A stretch of 64,000 nt of DNA from Streptomyces odontomachi (GTDB lineage Bacteria > Actinomycetota > Actinomycetes > Streptomycetales > Streptomycetaceae). Location: contig NZ_JAMJWG010000022.1 of assembly GCF_024435355.1 (NCBI RefSeq), positions 1-64,000 on the forward strand, given 5' to 3'. Under the pieces are notes generated by a model that saw nothing but the letters and a program-made list of their open reading frames with translations, did no database searches and had not been told where the DNA came from. A program made the position numbers and the translations under genes. This document shows positions 40,702 through 49,228 of the stretch, piece after piece (positions within the stretch are counted from its first letter, which is position 1; every line of letters starts with the position of its first letter).

Positions 40702-41637
40702 TTGTCCCATATACCGGAAACCCCCCAGCCAATCGCGTCGACCGGCTCCCTCACCCCGGCCGACCCGACCGACCCACCCAGCTCGACCAGCACGACCAGC
40801 ACGACCGGCTTGACCGACCCCGCCGCCCCCGGCGTCCGCGCCGACCCCACCGACCGCGCCGAGCCGCCCGGGTCGGACGCCGCCCCGGCTCGCGCCGCGC
40901 CACCGCCCGCCGCCGAACCGTCCGCCACCGAACCGCCGGCACCCGGGCAGGTCCCGTCCTCCCGGGCCGCTCGGGCCCTACATACCGTCCGCGGGGTGCG
41001 CCTGGCCCGGCGCCTCGTGCAGCTGTACGTCGGTCTGACGCTGTACGGCGTCAGCTCCGGCCTGCTCGTGGCGGCCGGCCTGGGTCTCGAACCGTGGGGC
41101 GTGCTGCACCAGGGGCTCGCCAAGCTGACCGGAATCCCGATCGGGACGATGTCGATCCTGGTGGGGATCGTGATCCTGCTGCTGTGGATCCCGCTGCGGC
41201 AGCGTCCCGGCCTGGGCACCGTGTCCAACGTGTTCGTGGTCGGCCTGGCGATCGACGCCACGCTCGCACTGGTGCCCACGCCGCACCCGCTGGCCGTCCG
41301 GATCGCGCTGATGGTCGCCGCGATCGTGCTGAACGGCGTGGCGACCGGGCTCTACATCGCCGCGGACTTCGGCCCAGGGCCGCGCGACGGGCTGATGACG
41401 GGACTGCACCGGCGCACCGGCCGCTCGATCCGCCTGGTGCGCACCGCCATCGAGGTGGCCGTGGTGGCGGGCGGTTTCCTGCTCGGCGGCACGATCGGCG
41501 TCGGAACGCTGTTGTACGCGCTGGCCATCGGCCCGCTCGTGCAGCCGTTCCTCCGTCTCTTCGCCGTCCGGCCGGCATCCTCCGGCAGCACGGTCGTGGC
41601 CAAAGGGTCACCGGAAAGCGCGATACTGCGATCGTGA
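40702..41637 (+). CDS. YczE/YitT-like membrane protein
   Basis: The 311-residue product has about 90 residues of Thr/Pro/Ala-rich disordered N-terminus, then five or six membrane helices starting at LVQLYVGLTLYGVSSGLLVAAG. Characteristic YczE motifs are GLEPWGVLHQGLAKLTG and ADFGPGPRDGLMTGLHRRTG. The only start with a ribosome site after the divergent regulator is TTG 40702, seven bases behind GGAGG. Family function is unknown, probably transport. The stop overlaps the start of the GDPD gene (GTGA). A MocR regulator stands divergent, likely controlling both. Confidence 0.82.
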   Translation: MSHIPETPQPIASTGSLTPADPTDPPSSTSTTSTTGLTDPAAPGVRADPTDRAEPPGSDAAPARAAPPPAAEPSATEPPAPGQVPSSRAARALHTVRGVRLARRLVQLYVGLTLYGVSSGLLVAAGLGLEPWGVLHQGLAKLTGIPIGTMSILVGIVILLLWIPLRQRPGLGTVSNVFVVGLAIDATLALVPTPHPLAVRIALMVAAIVLNGVATGLYIAADFGPGPRDGLMTGLHRRTGRSIRLVRTAIEVAVVAGGFLLGGTIGVGTLLYALAIGPLVQPFLRLFAVRPASSGSTVVAKGSPESAILRS

Positions 41638-42401
41638 GCACCCATCCCCGCCATCCGTTCCTGGACCACCCGGGACCGATCCCCTTCGCCCACCGCGGCG
41701 GCGCCGCCGGCGGCCTGGAGAACACCATGGCCGCCTTTGAGCGCGCGGTCGACACGGGCTACCGCTACATCGAGACCGACGTGCACGCCACTGCCGACGG
41801 CGTCCTGGTGGCGTTCCACGACGCAACGCTGGACCGGGTCACCGACGGTGCCGGGCGCATCGCCGAGCTGCCGTGGAGCGAGGTGCGCCGGGCGCGCGTG
41901 GCGGAGCGCGAGCCGGTACCGCTGTTCGAGGAGCTGCTGGCCGCGTTTCCCGAGGTGCGCTGGAACATCGACGTGAAGGCCGAACCCGCGCTGCTGCCGC
42001 TGATCGAGCTGATCGGCCGCACCGGCGCCTGGGACCGGGTGTGCGTGGGCTCGTTCTCGGAGGCCAGGGTGGTCCGGGCGCAACGCCTGGCGGGCCCCAA
42101 GCTCGCCACCTCGCTGGGCACCCGCGGCGTGCTCGGGCTACGGCTGCGCTCCTGGGGGCTGCGCGCCGGGCTGCGCCGCTCCGCGGTGGCCGCCCAGGTA
42201 CCCGTGGAGCAGTCCGGGGTGCGGGTGGTCGACCACCGCTTCGTGCGTACCGCCCACGCACAGGGCCTCCACGTCCATGTGTGGACCATCGACGACCCCG
42301 GGCAGATGCACCGGCTGTTGGACCTCGGCGTGGATGGCATCATGACCGACCACACAGACACGCTGCGTGCGGTCCTCGAAGAGCGGGGCGACTGGGCCTG
42401 A
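41634..42401 (+). CDS. Glycerophosphodiester phosphodiesterase
   Basis: This 255-residue GDPD-family enzyme would split glycerophosphodiesters to glycerol-3-phosphate and an alcohol. It shows the family's metal and catalytic set: AHRGGAAGGLENTMAAF (His-Arg, Glu), YIETDVHATADGVLVAFHDATLDR (Glu, Asp, His) and NIDVKAE (Asp, Lys). The C-terminal HVWTIDDPGQMHRLLDLGVDGIMTDHTD closes the barrel. There is no signal peptide, so it acts in the cytoplasm. GTG 41634 overlaps the yczE-like stop by four bases, implying cotranscription. Confidence 0.93.
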   Translation: MSTHPRHPFLDHPGPIPFAHRGGAAGGLENTMAAFERAVDTGYRYIETDVHATADGVLVAFHDATLDRVTDGAGRIAELPWSEVRRARVAEREPVPLFEELLAAFPEVRWNIDVKAEPALLPLIELIGRTGAWDRVCVGSFSEARVVRAQRLAGPKLATSLGTRGVLGLRLRSWGLRAGLRRSAVAAQVPVEQSGVRVVDHRFVRTAHAQGLHVHVWTIDDPGQMHRLLDLGVDGIMTDHTDTLRAVLEERGDWA

Positions 42402-42512
42402 CGCCCGGCCGCCCGGGGCGGCGCACGCACGGGGGCACCAGGCGCGGAGGACGGGGCAGGCGTTCCGGGCCGTACGCGCTCGCCCCACGAGGTCAGGGAA
42501 GGCGAGGCGCGG

Positions 42513-44021
42513 GTGGGCGACGACTCCCTGCGGCCCGTACCGGCCGCCGAAGCGACCGGCACGGCGCGAGGCGACGGCACGGCACAGGTCAGCACCGCAC
42601 AGCACGCCGGCACTACGCCGGGCGGCAGCAGGCGGGGCGGGACGGCGTCGGCAGCGGTGGCGCCGGACGGCGATGGGCAGGAGCGCGCGGCGCGCCGGCG
42701 GCAGCAGCGCGGCTGGTACTTCTACGACTTCGCCTGCTCCGTCTACTCGACCAGCGTGGTGACGGTGTTCCTGGGGCCGTACCTGACCGAGGTGGCGAAG
42801 GCGGCGGCCGACCAGGACGGTTACGTGCACCCGCTGGGCCTCTCCGTGCGGGCCGGTTCCTTCTTCGCCTACTGCATCTCCGCCTCCGTCGTGCTGGCCA
42901 TCGTGACGATGCCGCTCACGGGCTCCGCGGCCGACCGCACCGGGCGCAAGAAACCGCTGCTGGGGGCTGCCGCGTACCTGGGCGCGTGCGCGACCGCCGG
43001 CATGTTCTTCCTCGACGGCGACCGCTACCTGCTCGGCGGTGCGCTGTTGATCGTCGCCAACGCCTCGCTCGCCGTGTCGATGGCCCTGTACAACTCCTAC
43101 CTGCCGCAGATCGCCACACCGGAGGAGCGCGACGCGGTCTCCTCGCGCGGCTGGGCCTTCGGCTACGCGTCGGGGGCGCTGGTGCTGCTGCTGGATCTCG
43201 GGCTGTTCACGGCACACGCCCGGTTCGGCGTCTCGGAGGGCGTGGCGGTGCGGATCTGCCTGGCGACGGCGGGGTTGTGGTGGGGGGCGTTCACCTTGGT
43301 GCCGCTCGCCCGGCTGCGCGACGCCCGCGCCGGCGCACCTTCGGCACCCGGCAGCGCGGCTCCGGACGCGGGCACCGCCGAAGGCGGCTGGCGGCAACTG
43401 GCGACCACCTTGCGTGACATGCGTCACCGCCCGCTGACGTTTGCCTTCCTGCTGGCGTACCTGATCTACAGCGACGGCATCCAGACCGTCATCTCCCAGG
43501 CCTCCGTCTACGGCTCCGAAGAGCTGGGCCTCGGGCAGTCCACGCTGATCACTGCGGTGCTGCTGGTGCAGGTGCTGGCGGTGGGCGGCGCCCTGACGAT
43601 GGGGCGGCTGGCCCGCGCGTACGGCGCCAAGCGCACCATCCTGGGGTCACTGGTGGCCTGGACGGCGACCCTGACGGCCGGCTACTTCCTGCCCGCGGGC
43701 GCGCCCGTGTGGTTCTTCGTGCTGGCCGCGGGGATCGGTCTGGTGCTCGGCGGCACGCAGGCGCTGTCCCGCTCGCTCTTCTCCCACCTGGTGCCGCGCG
43801 GCAAGGAGGCGGGGTACTTCTCGGCGTACGAGATGAGCGACCGCGGTCTGGCCTGGGTGGGTCCGCTGCTGTTCGGACTGACGTACCAGCTGACCGGCAG
43901 CTACCGTGCCGCGATCCTGTCGCTGATCGCCTTCTTCGTCCTGGGCTTCGCGCTGCTCGCCAGGGTGCCCGTGCGGCGGGCCGTGCGGGAGGCCGGCAAT
44001 CCGGTACCCGAGCGGATTTAG
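42513..44021 (+). CDS. MFS transporter of the UMF1/Atg22-like family
   Basis: This 502-residue protein has about 12 membrane helices. The start of the membrane region reads RGWYFYDFACSVYSTSVVTVFLGPYL, a hallmark of the UMF1 family, followed by GSAADRTGRKKPLLG and NSYLPQIATPEERDAVSSRGWAFGY. Before it is a hydrophilic leader of about 65 residues. The second half contains RSLFSHLVPRGKEAGYFSAYEMSDRG, also typical. The substrate is unknown. Related eukaryotic Atg22 exports amino acids from vacuoles. It begins with GTG 42513 behind GCGAGGCGCGG, 111 bp after the GDPD gene on the same strand. Confidence 0.88.
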   Translation: MGDDSLRPVPAAEATGTARGDGTAQVSTAQHAGTTPGGSRRGGTASAAVAPDGDGQERAARRRQQRGWYFYDFACSVYSTSVVTVFLGPYLTEVAKAAADQDGYVHPLGLSVRAGSFFAYCISASVVLAIVTMPLTGSAADRTGRKKPLLGAAAYLGACATAGMFFLDGDRYLLGGALLIVANASLAVSMALYNSYLPQIATPEERDAVSSRGWAFGYASGALVLLLDLGLFTAHARFGVSEGVAVRICLATAGLWWGAFTLVPLARLRDARAGAPSAPGSAAPDAGTAEGGWRQLATTLRDMRHRPLTFAFLLAYLIYSDGIQTVISQASVYGSEELGLGQSTLITAVLLVQVLAVGGALTMGRLARAYGAKRTILGSLVAWTATLTAGYFLPAGAPVWFFVLAAGIGLVLGGTQALSRSLFSHLVPRGKEAGYFSAYEMSDRGLAWVGPLLFGLTYQLTGSYRAAILSLIAFFVLGFALLARVPVRRAVREAGNPVPERI

Positions 44022-44210
44022 CAACCGGGGACAAATCCCGGTAGTGTACGCCGTTGGCCTGCCAGACGGACCGTTACTGCGCGTCAAAGTAGCAGAAACG
44101 CTGGGTGACATCTCGCGTCAGACGTGACAAACCGGGCGGTGGCGGGTACGGAATGTTTTGACAGTGTCTGAACAAGGCTACGACTACGACGGCGATGCAT
44201 GACCCTGAAC

Positions 44211-44240
44211 GGGAATCTTTACCGCCGACCGGACGTTGAC
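44211..44240 (+). promoter_or_regulatory. SigR-type promoter of rbpA
   Basis: GGGAAT at 44211-44216 and GTTGAC at 44235-44240 are separated by exactly 18 bases, matching the SigR consensus GGAAT-N18-GTT. It lies about 60 bp before rbpA. rbpA of S. coelicolor is a known SigR (thiol-oxidative stress) target. A TTGACA at 44158-44163 further up may belong to a housekeeping promoter, but no good -10 was found. Confidence 0.9.
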
Positions 44241-44298
44241 CGTACGACGACGACAGCGACACCTGTCCTGTGGGCATCAAGCCCGGGAGGCACGATTC

Positions 44299-44673
44299 AT
44301 GAGTGAGCGAGCTCTTCGCGGCACGCGCCTCGTGGTGACCAGCTACGAGACCGACCGCGGCATCGACCTGGCACCGCGCCAGGCCGTGGAGTACGCATGC
44401 GAGAAGGGACACCGCTTCGAGATGCCCTTCTCGGTCGAAGCGGAGATTCCGCCTGAGTGGGAGTGCAAGGTCTGCGGGGCCCAGGCACTTCTGGTGGATG
44501 GCGAAGGACCCGAGGAGAAGAAGGCCAAGCCCGCTCGTACGCACTGGGACATGCTGATGGAGCGGCGTACCCGTGAGGAGCTCGAAGAGGTCCTCGAGGA
44601 GCGGCTCGCCGTACTGCGTTCCGGCGCCATGAACATCGCCGTTCATCCGCGCGACAGCCGCAAGTCAGCCTGA
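44299..44673 (+). CDS. rbpA: RNA polymerase-binding protein RbpA
   Basis: This 124-residue actinobacterial transcription factor binds the principal sigma factor and RNA polymerase beta' and stabilises open complexes. It shows the N-terminal tail MSERALRGTRLV, a zinc core with YACEKGHRFEMPF and WECKVCGAQALLV, a basic linker KKAKPARTHWDMLMERR, and the C-terminal sigma-interaction helix REELEEVLEERLAVLR. The ATG at 44299 follows GGGAGGCACGATTC. A SigR promoter lies upstream and a strong stem-loop downstream, so it is a monocistronic unit induced by thiol stress. Its neighbours fxsA and ppm1 match the S. coelicolor order. Confidence 0.97.
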   Translation: MSERALRGTRLVVTSYETDRGIDLAPRQAVEYACEKGHRFEMPFSVEAEIPPEWECKVCGAQALLVDGEGPEEKKAKPARTHWDMLMERRTREELEEVLEERLAVLRSGAMNIAVHPRDSRKSA

Positions 44674-44692
44674 CTCGCACCAGACGAGTAGA

Positions 44693-44741
44693 CACACAGC
44701 CGCGGGCCGTGACCTCAGGTGTCACGGCCCGCGGCTGTGTG
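44693..44741. terminator. Perfect 21-bp stem-loop between rbpA and fxsA
   Basis: Arms at 44693-44713 (CACACAGCCGCGGG...) and 44721-44741 pair perfectly around the loop CTCAGGT. It lies between the convergent rbpA and fxsA genes, 20 bp after the rbpA stop, and can terminate both directions. Confidence 0.92.
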
Positions 44742-44859
44742 CTGCAAGCGATCATGAACGGCTCACCGCGCGGCATCACCGTCCACGACGTCCGGCGAAA
44801 GAAGCATCCGGCGGCGCAGCGGAACCGGACGGGCGGCGCGAGTGGCGTCCGTCACAGCC

Positions 44860-45432
44860 TCAGGGATTGAGCGGTGGACGCGGACCCGAATCGTCCGGCC
44901 CTGAATCGCCGGGGCGCCGTTCCTCATCGTCGCGGACGACCTCACCCTGCACCACGTTGCCGTCCGACCGGTGCTGCCGTACCTGCTGGAACGGATCCGT
45001 CCAACCCGGCACCGCGGCCCTCACCCGTCGCTCCACCAGCCGGCTGACCGCGCCGCGCACCGGCCGTAGCAGAAGCAGCAGCCCGAGCACGTCCGAGAGG
45101 GCGCCGGGCAGGATCAGCAGCAGCCCGGCGACGATCAGCAGACCGCTGCCCCCTTGCTCGTCCGGCGCCGGCTCGCCGCGCTGCTGGGCCTGAAGCGTCC
45201 GGCTGAGCCGCTGGAACGCCCGGCGCCCGGTGCGCCGGATGACCACGACACCGCACACGATCCCGGCGAGCAGCAGCAAGAAGACCGTGCCACCGCCGGC
45301 GGCTCCCGCGATCAGGGTCAGCAGCCAGATCTCCAGGACCAGCCACACCGCCACCGCCAGCGGCAGGAAGGTGCGCATACGCGAACGCCTGGGGCGTGCC
45401 GGAGGCGTCGGGGGCTTGGTGCCAGTCGTCAT
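44860..45432 (-). CDS. fxsA: FxsA family membrane protein
   Basis: This 190-residue protein belongs to the FxsA family, named for suppression of phage T7 exclusion by F plasmid when overexpressed in E. coli. It has three to four hydrophobic segments: FLPLAVAVWLVLEIWLLTLIAG, GTVFLLLLAGIVCGVVVI, and GLLIVAGLLLILPGALSDVLG with the family's characteristic Leu/Ile-rich PG turn. The C-terminal tail is hydrophilic and acidic. The start may be 45432 or an inner Met at 45378. It sits convergent to rbpA and 60 bp downstream of the ppm1-like gene on the same strand, as in S. coelicolor. Confidence 0.88.
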   Translation of the reverse strand: MTTGTKPPTPPARPRRSRMRTFLPLAVAVWLVLEIWLLTLIAGAAGGGTVFLLLLAGIVCGVVVIRRTGRRAFQRLSRTLQAQQRGEPAPDEQGGSGLLIVAGLLLILPGALSDVLGLLLLLRPVRGAVSRLVERRVRAAVPGWTDPFQQVRQHRSDGNVVQGEVVRDDEERRPGDSGPDDSGPRPPLNP

Positions 45433-45492
45433 GCTTCCAGTGTGCCTGCCCGGGAGCCGCTGCCGCCCCGGACCCCGGGGATACGCCGGGGA

Positions 45493-46284
45493 TCAGGTAC
45501 GGCGCCCCAGCAGCCGGCCCAGCCGCTCCGCAAGGCCCCAGGCGGTGACCCGCCACAGCGCCTCGACGAAGATGTCGCGGCTCATCTTGGAGTCGCCGCG
45601 GGTGCGCTCGACGAAGGTGATGGGCACCTCGACGACATGGAACCCGGCCTTGACCGAGCGGCGGGCCAGGTCGACCTGGAAGCAGTAGCCCTGGGAGGCC
45701 ACGTTCGCCAGGCCGAGCCCTTCCAGGGTGGTGCGCCGAAAGGCGCGGTAGCCGCCGGTGATGTCCCGCAGGGGCATGTCGAGCAGGACCCGCGAGTAGA
45801 TGCTGCCGCCGCGGGAGATCAGCTTGCGGTGCGTGGGCCAGTTGACGACCCGGCCGCCCGGCACCCAGCGCGACCCGAGCACCAGGTCGGCGCCGCCGCC
45901 GAGCGCGGTCAGCAGCCGCGGCAGCTCCTCGGGCTGGTGGGAGCCGTCGGCGTCCATCTCGACCAGCACGCCGTGGTCGCGCTCCAGACCCCACCGGAAG
46001 CCGGCCAGGTAAGCGGCGCCGAGGCCTTCCTTCCCGGTCCGATGCAGCACGTGGACCCGATCGTCCTCGGCGGCGAGCTCGTCGGCGAGCTTGCCGGTGC
46101 CGTCGGGGCTGTTGTCGTCGACGACGAGGACGTGCGCCTCGGGCACGCTGGCGCGGACCCGGCCGACGATGGACCGGATGTTCTCGGCCTCGTTGTAGGT
46201 CGGAATGATCACCAAGGCCGTGCCGAGCGAGCCGGACCGGCCCCCACGATCACGCGCCGTGGCGGTCCCATCGCCGTCGTTCAC
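45493..46284 (-). CDS. ppm1: Polyprenol-phosphate mannose synthase-like GT2 glycosyltransferase
   Basis: The 263-residue GT2 enzyme, without membrane helices, is predicted to transfer mannose from GDP-mannose to polyprenol phosphate on the cytoplasmic side. That donor serves protein O-mannosylation and lipoglycans in actinomycetes. It shows LVIIPTYNEAENIRSIVGRV, VVDDNSPDGTGKLADEL, the DxD-type VEMDADGSHQPEELPRL, and the acceptor-side RDITGGYRAFRR and FVERTRGDSKMSRDIF. It starts with GTG 46284 behind AAGGGG. Unlike mycobacterial Ppm1 it has no fused acyltransferase domain. The name follows the position next to fxsA and rbpA and the dolichol-phosphate-mannose-synthase motifs. Confidence 0.9.
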   Translation of the reverse strand: MNDGDGTATARDRGGRSGSLGTALVIIPTYNEAENIRSIVGRVRASVPEAHVLVVDDNSPDGTGKLADELAAEDDRVHVLHRTGKEGLGAAYLAGFRWGLERDHGVLVEMDADGSHQPEELPRLLTALGGGADLVLGSRWVPGGRVVNWPTHRKLISRGGSIYSRVLLDMPLRDITGGYRAFRRTTLEGLGLANVASQGYCFQVDLARRSVKAGFHVVEVPITFVERTRGDSKMSRDIFVEALWRVTAWGLAERLGRLLGRRT

Positions 46285-46820
46285 AAAGTGCCCCTTCGTC
46301 TCACATGCAGGGGACCACCTTAATGGCCGGCGCCCGTGCCAGCGCGGCGGCACGGCACCGCGGCACCGCGGTGTGTCCCCGGGTGCGAAACGGGAGGCGG
46401 ATTGGGCCCGGCGCCCTTCGGGCCGACCTGGCGCCCGCTGGCTGCGGATCGACGACAAGCCGTTGTCTACTGAGCGTCCGGGCCCCATCCGTGCCACTCT
46501 CCCCGGCTCACACGGAGCAGGGGGACGCCCCACCGGTCGGCACGATCCCTCGCCCGGCGTGACGCGGGCGCTGGGCCTGGCTCCCAGTGGTGGTACGCCG
46601 GCGCGGCACACCACCCATGACCCAGCGGCGCCACACGGTGCGCGGGCTCCCCGGCCGGACGTCCGGCGGTGGACCCGGCCGAACCTACCGGCCGCCGACG
46701 GCGTGCTGTCAACAGCCCGCCCAGCTGCGGAGATTTCCGGCCTCTCCCGGTCAAGTCGGAGGATACGCAGGTCGCCGGCGGTGCGACGGACCCTGGCCGA
46801 CGCCGCACCGTCCCGCTACA
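46285..46820. other. Gene-free region of 536 bp
   Basis: It contains no convincing coding region: a minus-strand frame of 113 codons at 46467-46808 is Arg/Pro-rich, without ribosome site or coding bias. The region should include the ppm1 promoter. No clear terminator for the amidohydrolase gene was identified. Confidence 0.5.
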
Positions 46821-48446
46821 TCACTCGTGTGGCCGCACGAAGATCGTCCGCCCGGACACCACCGTGCGCAGGCAGACCGGCAGTTCGCTCGCCGGGTCGA
46901 GTTCGGGCAGGCCTGGCGTCTGGGAGCGTGGGTCGGTCGACCAGCGTGCGAGGCGCTCGTCGGGCACCCGGACGGTCAGTTCCCCGGTGCGCCACACGGC
47001 GTAGTCGGCCGGGGCGCCAGGCACCAGGACACCGGCGTCGTCCCGGCCGACGGCCCGCCAGCCGCCGCGGGTGTGCGCGGTGAAGCCGGCCCGCACCGAC
47101 ACCCGGTGCTCCGGCGTCCGGTGGAAGGCCGCGGCCCGGATCGTCTCCCACGGTCCGAGCGGGGTGACGGGACTGTCCGAGCCGAAGGCGAGCGGGACCC
47201 CGGCACGCAGCAGCGCCGCGAGCGGGTTGAGCGTCCGGGCCCGTTCGGCGCCCAGACGCTGCACGTACATGCCGTCGGTGCCGCCCCACAGCGTGTCGAA
47301 GACGGGTTGCACGGAGGCGATGAGACCGAGTTCGGCGAAGCCGCCGATGGTGTCGGGGGTGAGCATCTCGGCGTGCTCGACGCGGTGCCGGGCGGCGCGC
47401 ACCCGGTTGAGCCCGACCCGCTCGGCGGCGGCACGCACCCCCTCGGTGACGGTGGCGACGGCCGCGTCGCCGATCGCGTGGAACCCGGCCTGGAGCCCTG
47501 CCTCGGTGCAGGCGGCGACATGCGCGGCGACCTGGTCGACGTCGAGGTAGGCGGTACCGGTGTGGTCGGCGTCGGCGTACCTGTGGTGCAGGCAGGCGGT
47601 GTGCGAGCCGAGGGCGCCGTCCACGAACAGGTCGCCGGCCGCGCCGAGCGCTCCGAGCTCGCGTACCCGTGCGACGTCCTTCTCGCCGGTCACCGGCTCC
47701 GCCCAGTACCCGAACACCCGGGGCCCCGGCTCCGCATGGGCCAGGTCCAGCAGTCCGGCGAGGTCGTCCTCGCTGGAGATCTCGGGCCCCGCGCACTCGT
47801 GCACGGCTCCGATGCCCAGGGCGGCGGCCCGGCGCAGGGCGGCCCGCTGGGCTTCGGTGCGCTGCTGCGGGGTGATCGCGGCGTACGCGGCGGCCCTTAC
47901 GGCGTGGTGGGCATCGCGGGTGAGCGGGCCGCCGGCGCTGAAGCCGGCGCGGTGCTGGATGCCGGGCACCAGGTCGAGCAGGGCGGTGGTCACGACGGCC
48001 GAGTGCACGTCGATACGGGACAGGTACAGCGGACGGCCGCCGGTGGCCTCGTCCAACTCGGCCCGGCTGGGCGGCCGCCCGCCGGGCCAGCGGGCGGCGT
48101 CCCAGCCGTGGCCGAGCAGCACCCCTGCACCGGGGCGCGCGGCAGCGTGCGCGCGCACCCGCGCGAGACAGTCGTCGAGCGTGCCGGCGCCGGTGAGGTC
48201 GAGGCCCGTGATGGTCAGGCCGGTGGACGTGGTGTGCACATGCGCGTCGGTGAACGCGGGCGTGACGAGGGCCCCGTCGAGATCGACGACGTGGACGGGG
48301 CCCTCGAGGTCGTCGGCCAGCGATGCGGCCGCGCCCTCCGGGCCGACCCAGGCCACCCGCCCGTCGTCGACGAGCATCGCGGTGGCACGGGGATCGGCGG
48401 GGGTGTGGATGCGGCCCCCGCGCAGCAAGGTGGTGCGGTGCGTCAT
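46821..48446 (-). CDS. Metal-dependent amidohydrolase, YtcJ-like
   Basis: This 541-residue protein belongs to the amidohydrolase superfamily, group of YtcJ/NfdA-like exo-enzymes. A short beta strand domain precedes the metal motif in TPAFTDAHVHTT (HxH). The barrel shows IGAVHECAGPEISSEDDL, GYWAEPVTGEKDV, GLQAGFHAIGDAAV (His), RHRVEHAEML (His), and the final metal/catalytic Asp in FGSDSPVTPLGPWETI. It ends with LRTVVSGRTIFVRPHE, completing the beta domain. There is no signal peptide. The substrate is unknown. ATG 48446 was chosen from three possible starts because MTHRTTLLRGGRI begins the beta domain. A MITE-like element lies 105 bp upstream. Confidence 0.88.
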   Translation of the reverse strand: MTHRTTLLRGGRIHTPADPRATAMLVDDGRVAWVGPEGAAASLADDLEGPVHVVDLDGALVTPAFTDAHVHTTSTGLTITGLDLTGAGTLDDCLARVRAHAAARPGAGVLLGHGWDAARWPGGRPPSRAELDEATGGRPLYLSRIDVHSAVVTTALLDLVPGIQHRAGFSAGGPLTRDAHHAVRAAAYAAITPQQRTEAQRAALRRAAALGIGAVHECAGPEISSEDDLAGLLDLAHAEPGPRVFGYWAEPVTGEKDVARVRELGALGAAGDLFVDGALGSHTACLHHRYADADHTGTAYLDVDQVAAHVAACTEAGLQAGFHAIGDAAVATVTEGVRAAAERVGLNRVRAARHRVEHAEMLTPDTIGGFAELGLIASVQPVFDTLWGGTDGMYVQRLGAERARTLNPLAALLRAGVPLAFGSDSPVTPLGPWETIRAAAFHRTPEHRVSVRAGFTAHTRGGWRAVGRDDAGVLVPGAPADYAVWRTGELTVRVPDERLARWSTDPRSQTPGLPELDPASELPVCLRTVVSGRTIFVRPHE

Positions 48447-48551
48447 GCGCCCAGTCTCCTCGCCCGAGCACCGCAGCCCGCCGCGGGGCGCGCCCGGCAC
48501 GCAGCCGGCGGGGTCCGGGCGAGGGAGAGCGGCGCCGGTCGAGGTGGCTGC

Positions 48552-48791
48552 CTAGGGGGTGTCTGACACATGAGCGCGGGAGAAGGAGCGTCGTCTGGTG
48601 CGTGCGATCGCAAGGCGCCGAAGCGCCCTCGATGGGGGTCCCCCCTGTTCGAGCGAAGCCGAGAGCTTGGGGGAGGAATCACGTGGGCGCTTCGGCAAGG
48701 CGGCTGGGGGTGCCTCCCACGCCCTTCAGGGCAGTGGGGGAGTGCGTGCCAGACGACGCGACGCCGCGGGCATGTGTCAGACACCCCCTAG
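48552..48791. mobile_element. MITE-like element, 232 bp, with 17-bp perfect terminal inverted repeats and CTAG duplications
   Basis: The body, 48556-48787, begins GGGGTGTCTGACACATG and ends with its exact reverse complement, and is flanked on both sides by CTAG. Subterminal inverted blocks also match (GCGTCGTCTGG and CCAGACGACGC; GGCGC(C)GAAGCGCC-like arms). The centre carries GAGCGAAGCCGAGAGCTTGG, which I recall as dispersed in Streptomyces genomes. There is no transposase gene. The right-hand CTAG contains the stop codon of the Lrp/AsnC gene. CTAG target duplications suggest mobilisation by an IS5-family (IS427-type) transposase, by inference. Confidence 0.75.
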
Positions 48792-49228
48792 ATCCTGGGC
48801 GGGCGGGACTCGTACGGCGTCGAGAGCACCACCGTCGTCCGGGTGGAGACGCCGGCGAGGGAGCGGACCCGGGCCAGGATGTCCTCCAACTCGTAGGGCG
48901 TGGCGACGCGTACCTTGAGGATGTAGTTCTCGTCGCCGGCGACGCTGTGGCACGCCTCGATCTCCGGGACCACGGACAGCCGGTCGGCGATGTCGTCGGG
49001 CGCGCTGGCGTCGAACGGCTTCACGGAGATGAAGGCCGTCATCGGCAGGCCGACGGCCTCGGGATCGACGACCGCCGTGTACCCGCGGATGACCCCGCGC
49101 TGCTCCAACCGGCGTACCCGCTGGTGCACCGCCGACGTGGACAGACCCGTGGCTTTGCCAAGGTCCGTATAACTCATCCGCCCGTCTTCGACGAGCAGCT
49201 GTACGATGCGTCGATCCAGCTCCTCCAT
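48788..49228 (-). CDS. Lrp/AsnC-family transcriptional regulator
   Basis: This 146-residue feast/famine regulator has an N-terminal helix-turn-helix (DRRIVQLLVEDGRMSYTDLG then ATGLSTSAVHQRVRRLEQRG) and a C-terminal RAM ligand-binding domain (MTAFISVKPF, ACHSVAGDENYILKVRVAT, VRSLAGVSTRTTVVLST). The ligand is probably an amino acid. It reads toward the amidohydrolase gene, but a 232-bp MITE-like element sits between, starting at its own stop codon. A 16-bp palindrome upstream (49414) may be its binding site. The ATG is preceded by a weak ribosome site. Confidence 0.93.
   Translation of the reverse strand: MEELDRRIVQLLVEDGRMSYTDLGKATGLSTSAVHQRVRRLEQRGVIRGYTAVVDPEAVGLPMTAFISVKPFDASAPDDIADRLSVVPEIEACHSVAGDENYILKVRVATPYELEDILARVRSLAGVSTRTTVVLSTPYESRPPRI

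Noticed and set aside
40602..41279. Upstream extension of the MocR regulator to 725 residues
   Set aside because: It runs antisense through the YczE-like gene and its promoter; the GntR domain starts at 40601.
46467..46808. Minus-strand 113-codon frame in the gap before the amidohydrolase gene
   Set aside because: No ribosome site, no recognisable domain, Arg/Pro/Gly-rich composition.
48556..48787. Small plus-strand frames inside the inverted-repeat element as a transposase remnant
   Set aside because: They are under 110 codons, run through the repeats and carry no DDE-type motif.
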